Source: CAZGSN01 sp964371655
GTDB lineage: Bacteria; Desulfobacterota; Binatia; HRBIN30
DNA length: 35,756 nt
Direction of reading: 5' to 3'
NCBI GenBank assembly: GCA_964371655.1
Contig: CAYJOD010000070.1
Coordinates: 1-35,756, forward strand
In this document: positions 1-8,068 of the stretch, piece by piece
How the letters are laid out: every line of letters starts with the position of its first letter
Numbering within the stretch: the first letter of the stretch is position 1
Made by a program: the position numbers and the translations under genes
The notes under the pieces: generated by a model
Seen by the model: the letters and a program-made list of their open reading frames with translations, nothing else
What the model was told of the DNA's origin: nothing
The model's database searches: none

Positions 1-25
1 TGTGGATTCTTCTTCGGCAGCTGCC

Positions 26-55
26 GGATTTTCTATTTCTTTCGCAACGCTCAAT
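26..55 (+). repeat. Solitary right arm of a dispersed hairpin repeat (family A)
   Basis: This AT-rich stretch ends with the words TTCTATTTCTTTCGCAACGC and CTCAAT just before the adaptor start codon. The same terminus recurs in the same orientation at 4482-4510 and, more diverged, at 8988-9016. Its inverse lies at 4336-4355, directly after the pump gene. The left arm that should pair with it presumably lies upstream of the window. This is seen directly; membership of a mobile family is inference. Confidence 0.6.
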
Positions 56-56
56 C

Positions 57-1181
57 ATGAGATGCATCGCCGCTTACGGTGCGGTCGCGGCGGCACTCAT
101 GACTGCGTCCGGCTGCGAGCGCGGACATGTGGGAGCGCCGTCGCCGACCAGTGTGCATGGCAACGTGGTCGAGCTGCGGCCCGAAGCCGCGTCGTGGAAC
201 TATGTCGAGCTCGCCAAGGCCGCGACCGCACCGGCACTGCCGCCGGTGCCGGTGCCGGCGCGCGTCGCCGTTGACGAGTCGCGATCGAGCTCCGTCGTTG
301 CACCGCTGGCGGGGCGCGTCGATGCTGTCGCCGTTCAGCTCGGGCAGCGCGTGCAGACCGGGAACCGCCTGCTCTCCATCCGCTCCGCTGCCTTCGTCGA
401 CCTGTTCCGCCAGATCGACATCCTGCGCGCCAAAGAGGCGGCGCACACCAAGGTCGTCGATCGGGTGCGCGATCTGGTTCGACTGAAAGCCTCTGCCGAG
501 AAGGACTTGATCGCTGCCGAGCAAGACCTCAACCAGTCGCGGCTGTCACGCGAGTCGGCGGAAGCCAAGCTGCGCAGCCTCTCGGTCGAAAGCGCCGGTG
601 AAGGTCTCTACTGGATCAAGGCGCCGCGCAGCGGCATCATCGTCAATCGCAACGCGCTCGTAGGACAGGAAGCCGGCCCCGATCGCGGCGATCCGCTGCT
701 GCAGATTGCCGAGCTCGACGAGGTGATCGTCAAAGCCGATGTGCCCGAAGCCGACGTCGCCGACCTGAAGGACGGTGGGAAGGCGACGGTGACGTCCGCG
801 GCGATCCAGGACCGCACCTTCCCGGGGACGATCGAGCACATCGGCTTGGTCGTCGACCCCGAGCGCCACATGGTCGACGTGCGCGTGCGCGTCCCCAACG
901 TCGACGGGCTGCTGCGGCCGAACGGCTTTGTGCAGGTGGAGTTCACCCCAAACGGGCGCACCCCGGTGGTTGTCGATGATCAGGCGGTCGTGACCGACGA
1001 CCAGCAGTCGTACGTGTTCGTTCAAGCGAGCGACCAATCGGGGCGTCTCGAGCGCAAGCTGGTGCGGACCGGGCGCCGCCGCGATGACAAGGTCGAGATC
1101 GTGCAGGGCCTGCAGGCGGGCGACACGTATGTGTCGAAGGGCGCAATCCTGCTGCTCAACGCCATGGATCTCGCCAGTTAA
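57..1181 (+). CDS. RND efflux periplasmic adaptor (membrane fusion protein), CusB/CzcB type lipoprotein
   Basis: Periplasmic adaptor that should join an inner-membrane RND pump to an outer-membrane channel for metal-ion export. The 374-residue product begins with a short hydrophobic signal and an ASGC lipobox, so Cys20 is probably lipidated. Two halves of a barrel-sandwich (lipoyl-like) domain lie at about 80-110 and 185-220. A helical hairpin separates them (about 113-178, including the EKDLIAAEQDL heptad-like stretch), and beta-barrel and membrane-proximal domains follow. The pump gene starts 14 bp downstream, so the two form an operon. An outer-membrane factor is not seen and may lie upstream. 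The long antisense ORFs over this gene are high-GC shadows. No His/Met-rich metal-binding extension is visible, so the ion cannot be named. Confidence 0.9.
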   Translation: MRCIAAYGAVAAALMTASGCERGHVGAPSPTSVHGNVVELRPEAASWNYVELAKAATAPALPPVPVPARVAVDESRSSSVVAPLAGRVDAVAVQLGQRVQTGNRLLSIRSAAFVDLFRQIDILRAKEAAHTKVVDRVRDLVRLKASAEKDLIAAEQDLNQSRLSRESAEAKLRSLSVESAGEGLYWIKAPRSGIIVNRNALVGQEAGPDRGDPLLQIAELDEVIVKADVPEADVADLKDGGKATVTSAAIQDRTFPGTIEHIGLVVDPERHMVDVRVRVPNVDGLLRPNGFVQVEFTPNGRTPVVVDDQAVVTDDQQSYVFVQASDQSGRLERKLVRTGRRRDDKVEIVQGLQAGDTYVSKGAILLLNAMDLAS

Positions 1182-1195
1182 GCGACGAGCCTCTC

Positions 1196-4100
1196 GTGTT
1201 CGATAGAATTGCTCGTTTCGCCCTGCACAACCGCTCCGCCGTGTTGTTCTTTACGGCGGTGGTGGCGGTGATCGGTTGGTTCTCCTTCCGCAGCATCACC
1301 ATCGAAGCCTTCCCCGATCCGACCGACACACAGGTCAACGTGATCACCCTGTTCTCCGGCCAGCCGGCGGAAGAGGTGGAGCGGCAGATCGGCCTGCCGA
1401 TCGAACGGGCTCTGAACGGCACTCCCGGGCTGATGCGACTGCGCAATCTGTCGTTGTTCGGGCTTTCCTTCGTGACCCTGACGTTCGACGACGGAGTCGA
1501 TGCCCTGTTCGCACGTGCCCAGGTGTTGGAACGTTTACGTGACGCCGAGCTTCCCGACGGCGTGACGCCCGAGCTCGGCCCGCTCGCGACGCCGATCGGT
1601 GAGATTTATCGCTACACCCTGAGCGGCAGCGGCGGCGACCCGATGCGCTTGCGCACGCTGCAGGATTGGGTCGTGCTCAAACGCCTGCTGCGCGTGCAGG
1701 GGGTCGCGGATGTGGTCAGCTACGGCGGCCTGGTGCACGAGGTGCACGTGCAACCGTCGCCCGCCAAGCTGGCTGCCTTCCAGTTGACCTTGGACGAGCT
1801 CGAGAGCGCCCTGCGCAAGGCTTCGGTCAATGCCAGCGGCGGCGTCCTCGAACGCGGGGCCGAGCAGCTGGTGATCCGCAGCGAAGGATTGTTCCGCAGT
1901 CTTCCCGACATTGCCGCGGCGCATGTCGCCACGCGCGACGGCACACCGATCCTGGTGCGTGATGTCGCCACCGTCACCGATGGCTGGTCGCCGCGCCAAG
2001 GCGTGGTGAGCCGCGGCGACCAATACGATGCGGTCGAGGGCATCATCCTCATGCGCCGCGGCGAGAACCCCTCGGTGGTCCTCGATCGCGTGCGCGCTGC
2101 CATCGATGAGCTCAATCAGCGCATCCTGCCGGAAGGCACGCGGATCGTGCCGTTCTACGACCGTACCGATCTGGTGAGTACGACTCTGCTCACGGTCGGG
2201 CGCAACCTCCTCGAGGGTGCGGTTCTGGTAACGCTGGTGCTCTTCGTGTTCCTGCTCGATTTGCGTGCCGCCCTGATCGTCGGCGCGTTGATTCCGCTGT
2301 CGCTGCTGTCGGCCTTCATCTACCTCAAGGTGCGGGGCATGAGCGCCAACTTGCTCAGCATGGGTGCCGTCGACTTCGGTATCATCGTCGACGGCGCCGT
2401 GGTGATCATCGAAAGCATCGTGGCGCGGCTCTCCTCGCACGCGGCGCGCGAGCACCCTGGCAGCCCCGAGAACTTGCGCCATCGCATCGAGCTGGCGGTC
2501 ACCGACGTGGTGCGCCCGACCGTGTACTCGCTCCTGATCATCATTGCCGCCTATCTACCGATCTTTCTGTTGGAGCGGGTCGAGGGACGCATCTTCGCGC
2601 CGATGGCGAACACCGTGGTTGCCGCCCTCGTCGGTGCCTTGTTCTTTTCGCTGACGCTGGTGCCGGTGCTCGCCACCTTTGCCTATCGCGCTCCGATACG
2701 ACATCGCGAGTCGCCGGTGTTGCGCTGGGCCCAGGCAATCTACGAACCGACGCTGGCCTGGGCGCTGCGGCATACCCACGTGGTTCTGCTCGGCAGCGTC
2801 ATGGCTCTCGCGGCGGCGGGTTGGACCCTGTCGACGCTAGGATCCGAGTTCCTTCCCGAGCTCAACGAAGGTTCGTTGTACCTCACCTTCACCTTGCCCG
2901 CGAATATCAGCCTCAACGAAGGGCGCCGCCTGGTGCCGCGGCTGACCGAGATCATTCGCAAATACCCGGTCGTCGATGAGGTCATCTCGCAGCTCGGCCG
3001 CCCCGAGGACGGCACCGACGCAACCCTGCCCAACAATCTGGAGTTCTTCGTCAAGCTGAAGGTGCCGGATGAGTGGCCGCCTGGCATCGACTCCCTGGGC
3101 GACGTGATCGACCTCCTCAACGGGGGCGTCTCGCAGGTGCCCGGCCTGGAGGTGAACTTCTCGCAGCCGATCCGCGACAACGTCAACGAGAACATCTCCG
3201 GCCAATTCGGCCAGATCGCGGTCAAGATGTACGGCGACGACCTGAAGGTGCTGCAGGAGGCCGCCGAGCGCGCCAAGTTGGCGATCGCCAAGGTCGACGG
3301 CGTCGCCGACCTCGGCATCGTCAAGAGCAGCGAGATCCCACAGCTCCACATCGAGCCGAATCGTGCCGCGCTGGCACGCTACGGTCTCGACATGCAGAGC
3401 CTCCAGCACGAGCTCCAGGCCGCTCTCGCCGGACAGCCGGTCGGAGTATTCTGGCAGGGCGAGTCGCGCTTCGACATCGTCCTGCGCTACCCCGCGGCCG
3501 TACGCGATGACGTCGAGAAGATCCGCAAGCTGCGCGTCGCCGTGCCCGGCGGCATCACCGTGCCCATCGATTCGCTGGCGACGGTCTCGCTTGGGCTGGG
3601 CCGCGCCGCGATCAGCCGCGAGAACGGGCATCGCTACATCGGTATCCGCATGAACGTGCGCGGCCGCGACATGGGATCCTTCGTCGATGAAGCGCGCACG
3701 CTGATCGAGAAGGAGGCACCGCCTCCAAGCGGCGTCGTCACCGAATGGGGAGGGGAGTTCGAGAGTAAGGAAAGGGCGATGCGTCGTCTCACCCTGGTGT
3801 TGCCGCTGGCCTTGCTGATCACGCTGATTCTCCTGTTCAACGCCTTCGGCAGGTTTGCTCCGGCGGTGCTGGTCCTGCTCAACGTTCCCTTCGCCTTGGT
3901 GGGCGGCGTGGTCGGATTGGCACTCATGCAGATGCCGCTCTCGGTGTCGGCGGCGGTTGGGTTCATTGCCTTGATTGGCCAGGCCTCGCTCAACGGCGTG
4001 TTGGTCCTGTCCGCCGTGATCGAGTCCGAGAAAGGCGGCGAGCCGCTTACCAGCGCGATTGTCAAAGGCTGTCGCGATCGCTTGCGCCCGGTGCTGATGA

Positions 4101-4333
4101 CGGCGGCGCTGGCGGCCCTCGGCCTGGTACCGGCCGCCATGAGCCATGCGATCGGCAGCGAGGTGCAGCGCCCCATCGCCGTCGTGATCGTCGGCGGCAC
4201 GATCAGCGCCTGCGCGCTCACCCTGGTCGTGTTGCCGGCGATGTATCTGCTCTGGAACCGAGTGTTGGAGCAGATCAATCGCAGCGGAGTGCTCGCCGCC
4301 TGGACTCGGCGCGATAAGTCGGGAAGCTACTGA
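1196..4333 (+). CDS. Heavy-metal efflux RND transporter, CusA/CzcA family
   Basis: Proton-driven inner-membrane pump of the HME-RND class, 1045 residues, which is the usual length. The N-terminus has the standard first helix (about 13-32) followed by AFPDPTDTQVNV. TM helices 2-6 follow the first periplasmic loop, and the HME signature DFGIIVDGAVVIIES lies at 393-407 with Asp393 and Asp399 in the proton-relay helix. The second half repeats the layout, with the final helices at about 860-1030. The start is GTG, 14 bp after the adaptor stop, and has only a weak Shine-Dalgarno. Substrate (Cu/Ag against Zn/Co/Cd) is not decided from sequence. A hairpin repeat begins two bases after the stop. Confidence 0.93.
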   Translation: MFDRIARFALHNRSAVLFFTAVVAVIGWFSFRSITIEAFPDPTDTQVNVITLFSGQPAEEVERQIGLPIERALNGTPGLMRLRNLSLFGLSFVTLTFDDGVDALFARAQVLERLRDAELPDGVTPELGPLATPIGEIYRYTLSGSGGDPMRLRTLQDWVVLKRLLRVQGVADVVSYGGLVHEVHVQPSPAKLAAFQLTLDELESALRKASVNASGGVLERGAEQLVIRSEGLFRSLPDIAAAHVATRDGTPILVRDVATVTDGWSPRQGVVSRGDQYDAVEGIILMRRGENPSVVLDRVRAAIDELNQRILPEGTRIVPFYDRTDLVSTTLLTVGRNLLEGAVLVTLVLFVFLLDLRAALIVGALIPLSLLSAFIYLKVRGMSANLLSMGAVDFGIIVDGAVVIIESIVARLSSHAAREHPGSPENLRHRIELAVTDVVRPTVYSLLIIIAAYLPIFLLERVEGRIFAPMANTVVAALVGALFFSLTLVPVLATFAYRAPIRHRESPVLRWAQAIYEPTLAWALRHTHVVLLGSVMALAAAGWTLSTLGSEFLPELNEGSLYLTFTLPANISLNEGRRLVPRLTEIIRKYPVVDEVISQLGRPEDGTDATLPNNLEFFVKLKVPDEWPPGIDSLGDVIDLLNGGVSQVPGLEVNFSQPIRDNVNENISGQFGQIAVKMYGDDLKVLQEAAERAKLAIAKVDGVADLGIVKSSEIPQLHIEPNRAALARYGLDMQSLQHELQAALAGQPVGVFWQGESRFDIVLRYPAAVRDDVEKIRKLRVAVPGGITVPIDSLATVSLGLGRAAISRENGHRYIGIRMNVRGRDMGSFVDEARTLIEKEAPPPSGVVTEWGGEFESKERAMRRLTLVLPLALLITLILLFNAFGRFAPAVLVLLNVPFALVGGVVGLALMQMPLSVSAAVGFIALIGQASLNGVLVLSAVIESEKGGEPLTSAIVKGCRDRLRPVLMTAALAALGLVPAAMSHAIGSEVQRPIAVVIVGGTISACALTLVVLPAMYLLWNRVLEQINRSGVLAAWTRRDKSGSY

Positions 4334-4335
4334 CT

Positions 4336-4510
4336 ATTGCAAAAGAAATAGAAAATGAACCACAGAGGCCACAGAGAAGCGGCTGAGTGTTCAAGCGCAG
4401 TTATTAACCCCCATTTCTCCGGGTTCTTTCTCGGTGTCCTCTGTGCCTCTGTGGTTGGTCCTCTTCGTCCGTTCCGCGTCCGGTTTTCTATTACTTATGC
4501 AACGCTCAAT
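4336..4510. repeat. Nested hairpin repeat filling the gap after the RND pump (family A with inner CTCTGTGG hairpin)
   Basis: An outer stem pairs 4336-4355 (ATTGCAAAAGAAATAGAAAA) with 4482-4502 (TTTTCTATTACTTATGCAA). An inner stem pairs 4358-4379 (AACCACAGAGGCCACAGAGA) with 4438-4456 (CCTCTGTGCCTCTGTGGTT). The inner right arm consists of 8-bp words (TCGGTGTC, CTCTGTGC, CTCTGTGG). The small ORF at 4355-4615 only reads through these arms. I see no gene in 4511-4689. Confidence 0.75.
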
Positions 4511-4689
4511 AGCTTCTTGATGCCCCGGCCTCAGCAGCCCTGCAACTCCCGGTGGTTGTGCGGCCGTTCGTTCTTCCGCCCAGACGCAGACCTCGCCCTT
4601 GACCAAGATCGGTAGGCGTAGACAAACTCTTCCATCCGTGACACGCCCCGGCGTAGACCAACAGTTGCGGAGTAGGAGCACGAACGGAG

Positions 4690-6291
4690 ATGGCTGTACC
4701 GGGAACGCCCGAAGGCGAAATGCACGTGGGAAGCGGAGATGAACCCGGTCAGGGGAGCGACGGCAGCGCTCTCACCTCCGGCCCGGCGATCGTCGCCTAC
4801 CTCGCGACCATCAAGTTGCTCGTGCACCTCGCCTGCGCCGGCGTCTACGGGCTGTTCTCCGACGAGCTCTACTTCCTCGCCTGCGGCGAGCACCTGGCGT
4901 GGGGGTATGTGGACATGGCGCCGCTCACGGCGCTGCAAGCTTGGCTGGCGCGATCCCTGTTCGGCGACTCAATGCTGGCGATCCGCCTCTTCCCGGCGCT
5001 CGCCGGCGCCGCTCTCGTCGTGCTCGCCGGCGCCATCGCCCGCGCTCTCGGCGGACGGCGCTTCGCGCAGGGTCTGACGGCCCTCGCCGTCGCCGTGGCG
5101 CCGGGTTACCTGGCCTTCGACAGCTATCTGTCGATGAACTCCGTCGAGCCGCTTCTTTGGATGGGATGCGTGCTGGTGCTCATCCGCATCATCCAGTCCG
5201 GCAACACCAAGCTCTGGCTCTGCTTCGGCGTTCTCGCCGGGCTGGGCCTGGAGAACAAACATACAATGTCGTTGTTCGCCTTCGCCCTGCTCGCCGGCCT
5301 GCTGTTCACCGCCGAGCGCAAGCGAATGGTGAACCCTTGGTTTCCCCTCGGCGGGCTCGTCGCCTTTCTGATCTTCCTGCCCAATTTGATCTGGGTGATC
5401 GAGCATGGCTTTCCGCATCTCGAGCAGCTCGCCAACATCCGACGCAACCAGCGCAACGTCAGCCTCGACCCCCTGCAGTTCGTCGGCCAGCAGATTCTCG
5501 CCATGCAGCCGCTGGCTCTGCCGATCTGGCTCTGCGGCTTGTGGGGTCTGCTCATCAGCCGCGACGGAAAACCGTACCGCGCGCTGGGATGGGCCTATCT
5601 GCTCGAGCTCACCGCCCTGCTGCTCACACAAGGCCGCTTCTACTATCTGCTGCCGGCCTATCCGATGTTGTTCGCGGCCGGCGCCGTGGCCATGGAGAAG
5701 TGGTTCGAACGGCCGCGGTGGAGCTGGGTGCGGGGCTCGTATGTCGGGCTGGTGGCGGTTACCGGCGCCCTCCTCGCTCCGATCGCGATGCCGATCCTGC
5801 CACCCGACACCTTGGTCCGTTACACCGAGGCTCTGGGCATCTCGCAACCCAAGCTCGAGCATCGCCAGTCGAGCGCCTTGCCACAGTTCTTTGCCGACCG
5901 CTTCGGCTGGCCGGAGTTGGTGGCGACCGTCGCCAAGGTCTACAATGCGTTGCCGCCCGAGGAGAGGGCAAGAACCGCGATCTACGGCAACTACTACGGC
6001 GAGGCCGGCGCCATCGATTTCTACGGCCCGGCGCTGGGCTTGCCGAAGGCCATCAGTGGACACCTCACGTACTGGTACTGGGGCCCGCGCCAGTACAGCG
6101 GCGAGATCGTGATCGTCCTCGGCGAGCACCAGCGCGAGAACCTGGAAAAATACTTCACCAGCGTCGAAGCGGTCGCCGAGGTCGGGCATCCCTACGCGAT
6201 GGCGTCGCAGCACTTCGAGGTCTACCTGTGCCGCGGCCCCAAGGGGCGAACCCTGCAACAGATCTGGCCGGAGCTGAAGCACTGGACCTGA
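4690..6291 (+). CDS. Glycosyltransferase family 39 (ArnT/PMT-like) integral membrane protein
   Basis: Predicted polyprenyl-phosphate-sugar-dependent glycosyltransferase of the inner membrane (GT-C fold), 533 residues. After a hydrophilic start of about 30 residues the first helix leads into FSDELYF. Asp58-Glu59 there is the family's catalytic acidic pair in the first periplasmic loop. Many hydrophobic helices follow at about 33-370, including the LLWMGCVLVLI helix after the SYLSMNS loop. A soluble C-terminal domain of about 160 residues completes it. The translation starts at ATG 4690; a later start at 4729 is possible because the first 30 residues are poorly conserved in character. It stands alone, with hairpin repeats on both sides, and the acceptor (lipid A, protein or other glycan) is unknown. 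Confidence 0.85.
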   Translation: MAVPGTPEGEMHVGSGDEPGQGSDGSALTSGPAIVAYLATIKLLVHLACAGVYGLFSDELYFLACGEHLAWGYVDMAPLTALQAWLARSLFGDSMLAIRLFPALAGAALVVLAGAIARALGGRRFAQGLTALAVAVAPGYLAFDSYLSMNSVEPLLWMGCVLVLIRIIQSGNTKLWLCFGVLAGLGLENKHTMSLFAFALLAGLLFTAERKRMVNPWFPLGGLVAFLIFLPNLIWVIEHGFPHLEQLANIRRNQRNVSLDPLQFVGQQILAMQPLALPIWLCGLWGLLISRDGKPYRALGWAYLLELTALLLTQGRFYYLLPAYPMLFAAGAVAMEKWFERPRWSWVRGSYVGLVAVTGALLAPIAMPILPPDTLVRYTEALGISQPKLEHRQSSALPQFFADRFGWPELVATVAKVYNALPPEERARTAIYGNYYGEAGAIDFYGPALGLPKAISGHLTYWYWGPRQYSGEIVIVLGEHQRENLEKYFTSVEAVAEVGHPYAMASQHFEVYLCRGPKGRTLQQIWPELKHWT

Positions 6292-6317
6292 GCGGTTGTC
6301 TCAAGACCCACCGACGA

Positions 6318-6391
6318 GGGCGTGCAGCCGCACGCCCCTACAAAGAAACCGAGGAACCCCGGATAACGTAGGGACGCGCGGCTGCGCACCC
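6318..6391. repeat. Hairpin repeat (GGGCGTGCAGCC type)
   Basis: Left arm 6318-6341 (GGGCGTGCAGCCGCACGCCC then CTAC) is nearly complementary to right arm 6368-6391 (GTAGGGACGCGCGGCTGCGC then ACCC), with a 26-base loop. It lies just after the GT39 stop. It lacks a T-run, so it is not a canonical intrinsic terminator. Confidence 0.7.
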
Positions 6392-6511
6392 TGCCAGTTT
6401 TGGGACAACCTGTGCGCGGCCATCCCGCGTTTCAACGGTGCCGAGAGCTCATTCGCGACCGCCATCGCCGCAATCGTCGGTTGGCGTATGAGTTTCATTG
6501 CTGATCCACTG

Positions 6512-6615
6512 GTCATTCCGAGCATTCCACACTTCCGTGGCGAGGAATCTTCCGGGCTGCGCGACAATCGCGACGACCGACCTACACGAGATTCCTCGCT
6601 TCCGCTCGGAATGAC
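6512..6615. repeat. Hairpin repeat (TCATTCCGAG type)
   Basis: Left arm 6512-6550 begins GTCATTCCGAGC and ends GCGAGGAATCT. Right arm 6588-6615 begins GAGATTCCTCGCT and ends GCTCGGAATGAC. The arms are complementary with one internal bulge around 6526-6540. This is the second large hairpin in the 411-bp gap between the GT39 gene and tatA. Confidence 0.7.
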
Positions 6616-6655
6616 ATCGTTCCAAAAATCAAACTGATACACTTCGATTCGTCGG

Positions 6656-6697
6656 TTGGACTTTAGGCGCCACGGTGGCATAGTCCGGCGCAGGAGG
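6656..6697 (+). promoter_or_regulatory. Candidate sigma70-like promoter and ribosome binding site for tatA
   Basis: TTGGAC at 6656-6661 and CATAGT at 6679-6684 are separated by 17 bases. The boxes match the consensus at 3/6 and 4/6 positions, so this is only a candidate. A perfect AGGAGG lies at 6692-6697, five bases before the tatA ATG, and firmly supports that start. Confidence 0.4.
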
Positions 6698-6702
6698 CTG
6701 TA

Positions 6703-6897
6703 ATGTTCGGACTCGGTATACCGGAACTGCTCATCATTCTCGTCATTGTCGTCTTGCTGTTCGGCACTCGGTTGCCGGCCATCGGCGATGGCCTGGGGCG
6801 CAGCATCCGCAACTTCCGCAAACAGATGCGCACCCCCGACGAGATCGACATCACACCAGACAAAGAGGACTCAAAAGGAGAAAAAGATTCGAAGTGA
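6703..6897 (+). CDS. tatA: Sec-independent protein translocase subunit TatA/TatE
   Basis: Small pore-forming component of the twin-arginine export system, 64 residues. It has the family layout: a short N-terminus, one hydrophobic helix at about 6-21 (IPELLIILVIVVLLFG), the FGTRLPAIGDGLG hinge, an amphipathic helix at about 30-43 and a charged C-terminal tail rich in Asp, Lys and Glu. The strong AGGAGG fixes the start. No tatB or tatC is adjacent, so it is an orphan copy here and the receptor subunits must be elsewhere. The length is at the short end for TatA. TatA and TatE cannot be separated from sequence. Confidence 0.92.
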   Translation: MFGLGIPELLIILVIVVLLFGTRLPAIGDGLGRSIRNFRKQMRTPDEIDITPDKEDSKGEKDSK

Positions 6898-6911
6898 GGT
6901 TGTCGGGCCGT

Positions 6912-6967
6912 GGTGGGGCGGGCCTCCGTGCCTGCCCGGCTGCGCAGGCAGGGACGCCCGCGCCACC
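6912..6967. repeat. Compact hairpin repeat downstream of tatA
   Basis: Left arm 6912-6940 (GGTGGGGCGGGCCTCCGTGC then CTGCCCGGC) pairs with right arm 6941-6967 (TGCGCAGGCAGGGACGCCCG then CGCCACC) with almost no loop. It may stop transcription between tatA and the convergent gene ending at 7069, but there is no T-run. The arm words CCTGCC/GGCAGG again suggest a dispersed repeat. Confidence 0.65.
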
Positions 6968-7068
6968 AGGTCGGGAATTCTCCACAGCTTCTGAGCTCTG
7001 CGCGTCGTTTGAGCCGTGTGTGAGCAAGCCGTCAGCGAGTGAGCTGGGCGCCGAGTTGATCGCCGCCC

Positions 7069-8040
7069 TCAGCCATGCTGGCGCAAGGCGCCGATCACTT
7101 TGGCGCTGAACTCGGTCGCGTTTTTCGGCGGATCGGTGAAGACAATCACGAATGGGTAGCTCTGGCCCGGTTCGATGTTGCGCCAGGACACGTTTAGGTT
7201 GTGAAACACCTCGATCTCCTTGCGCGTCATCTCGGCCAAAACCTTCGTCGAGATGACGTTGCCCAAGTGGATCGTCTTGCGGCCGACCTCGCGTCCCTCG
7301 GCATCGAAGAGGGAGCCGAGGACCTGCACGTTCACCAGTGGTTCGGCGGCCGTGTTGTACGCCTTGCCGCTGATGACGAACACGTTCTTGTCGTCCTTCA
7401 CGGATTGATGGCTGCCGGTGACTTCGGCGAGCGCGATCTTGCGCTGCAGCAGGCGATCATTGTCATTGCCGGCAACGAAGGGCAAATGGCCGAGGATTCG
7501 GTCGCGCCAGGCGGGATCGGCGAAAAATGCTCCGGTGAGCCCGCCGTAGCCGAGAAGCACGAGGCCGAGGAAGACGAGGATGGTCCACATCATCCCGCTC
7601 TCGCGTGGCGCCGGCTCGGCTTCCTCGCCCTGCGCCGGCGGCTCCTCAAACTCGTCGTCGTCGTCTTGGCCAAACATCGGATCGAGGCTGGTCGGAACTT
7701 TGGGTTTCGTCGGAGCCGGCGATTCAACTACCAGATCGTTGCCGCGCTGGCGCTTCTCTTCTTCCGTGCCCAAGGTGTAGGGCTCCTCGGTGTCGGGGAC
7801 GGAGAGCTCCCCCGCGGCGCTGCCGCCCTCCCGCCAATCCGCTTCCTCGAAGCGCAATTCCAGATTCTCCAACGGCGGGCGTTCGCGCTTCCGCGGCGGC
7901 GGCGGTGGGGCTTGTTTTTTGTCGACCGGTGCTGGAAATACACAGCGACAGCGCGAGCATTTCAGTTTGACGCTTGCCGTTGCTACACGGGTAGCATCGA
8001 ATTCGAATTGAGTCTGGCAGTTTGGGCAGGCGACAATCAC
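7069..8040 (-). CDS. Zinc-ribbon (MJ0042-type) and DUF3426 membrane protein
   Basis: Function unknown; a recognised architecture in proteobacteria and Myxococcota. From the GTG at 8040 the product has 323 residues. It starts with a four-cysteine zinc ribbon (Cys5, Cys8, Cys28, Cys31), then a Pro- and acid-rich linker (about 40-148), one TM helix (about 151-173) and a DUF3426-like beta domain to the end. A longer reading to 8229 is open, but it would overlap the divergent glycosyltransferase and puts 63 residues ahead of the ribbon, which normally sits at the very N-terminus, so I reject it. Cytoplasmic ribbon and outward DUF3426 domain are the expected topology. The start codon lies 28 bp from the divergent ATG. 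Confidence 0.8.
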   Translation of the reverse strand: MIVACPNCQTQFEFDATRVATASVKLKCSRCRCVFPAPVDKKQAPPPPPRKRERPPLENLELRFEEADWREGGSAAGELSVPDTEEPYTLGTEEEKRQRGNDLVVESPAPTKPKVPTSLDPMFGQDDDDEFEEPPAQGEEAEPAPRESGMMWTILVFLGLVLLGYGGLTGAFFADPAWRDRILGHLPFVAGNDNDRLLQRKIALAEVTGSHQSVKDDKNVFVISGKAYNTAAEPLVNVQVLGSLFDAEGREVGRKTIHLGNVISTKVLAEMTRKEIEVFHNLNVSWRNIEPGQSYPFVIVFTDPPKNATEFSAKVIGALRQHG

Positions 8041-8068
8041 GGTACTTTGTCTGAGGCGAGGGGATTGT

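Noticed and set aside
2837..4147. Antisense ORF of 436 codons over the RND pump
   Set aside because: The frame is the mirror of a high-GC gene. The peptide is His/Arg/Gln/Asp-rich without a recognisable fold, and the sense protein is a clear family member.
4355..4615. 86-codon ORF in the gap after the pump
   Set aside because: Its codons are the arms of the nested hairpin, with no ribosome binding site or protein-like composition.
4899..6371. 490-codon plus-strand ORF overlapping the GT39 gene
   Set aside because: It is an Arg/Ala-rich alternative frame of GT39; the GT39 frame carries membrane helices and the catalytic DE pair.
6296..6637. 113-codon ORF between GT39 and tatA
   Set aside because: It reads through two hairpin repeats; no independent coding signal.
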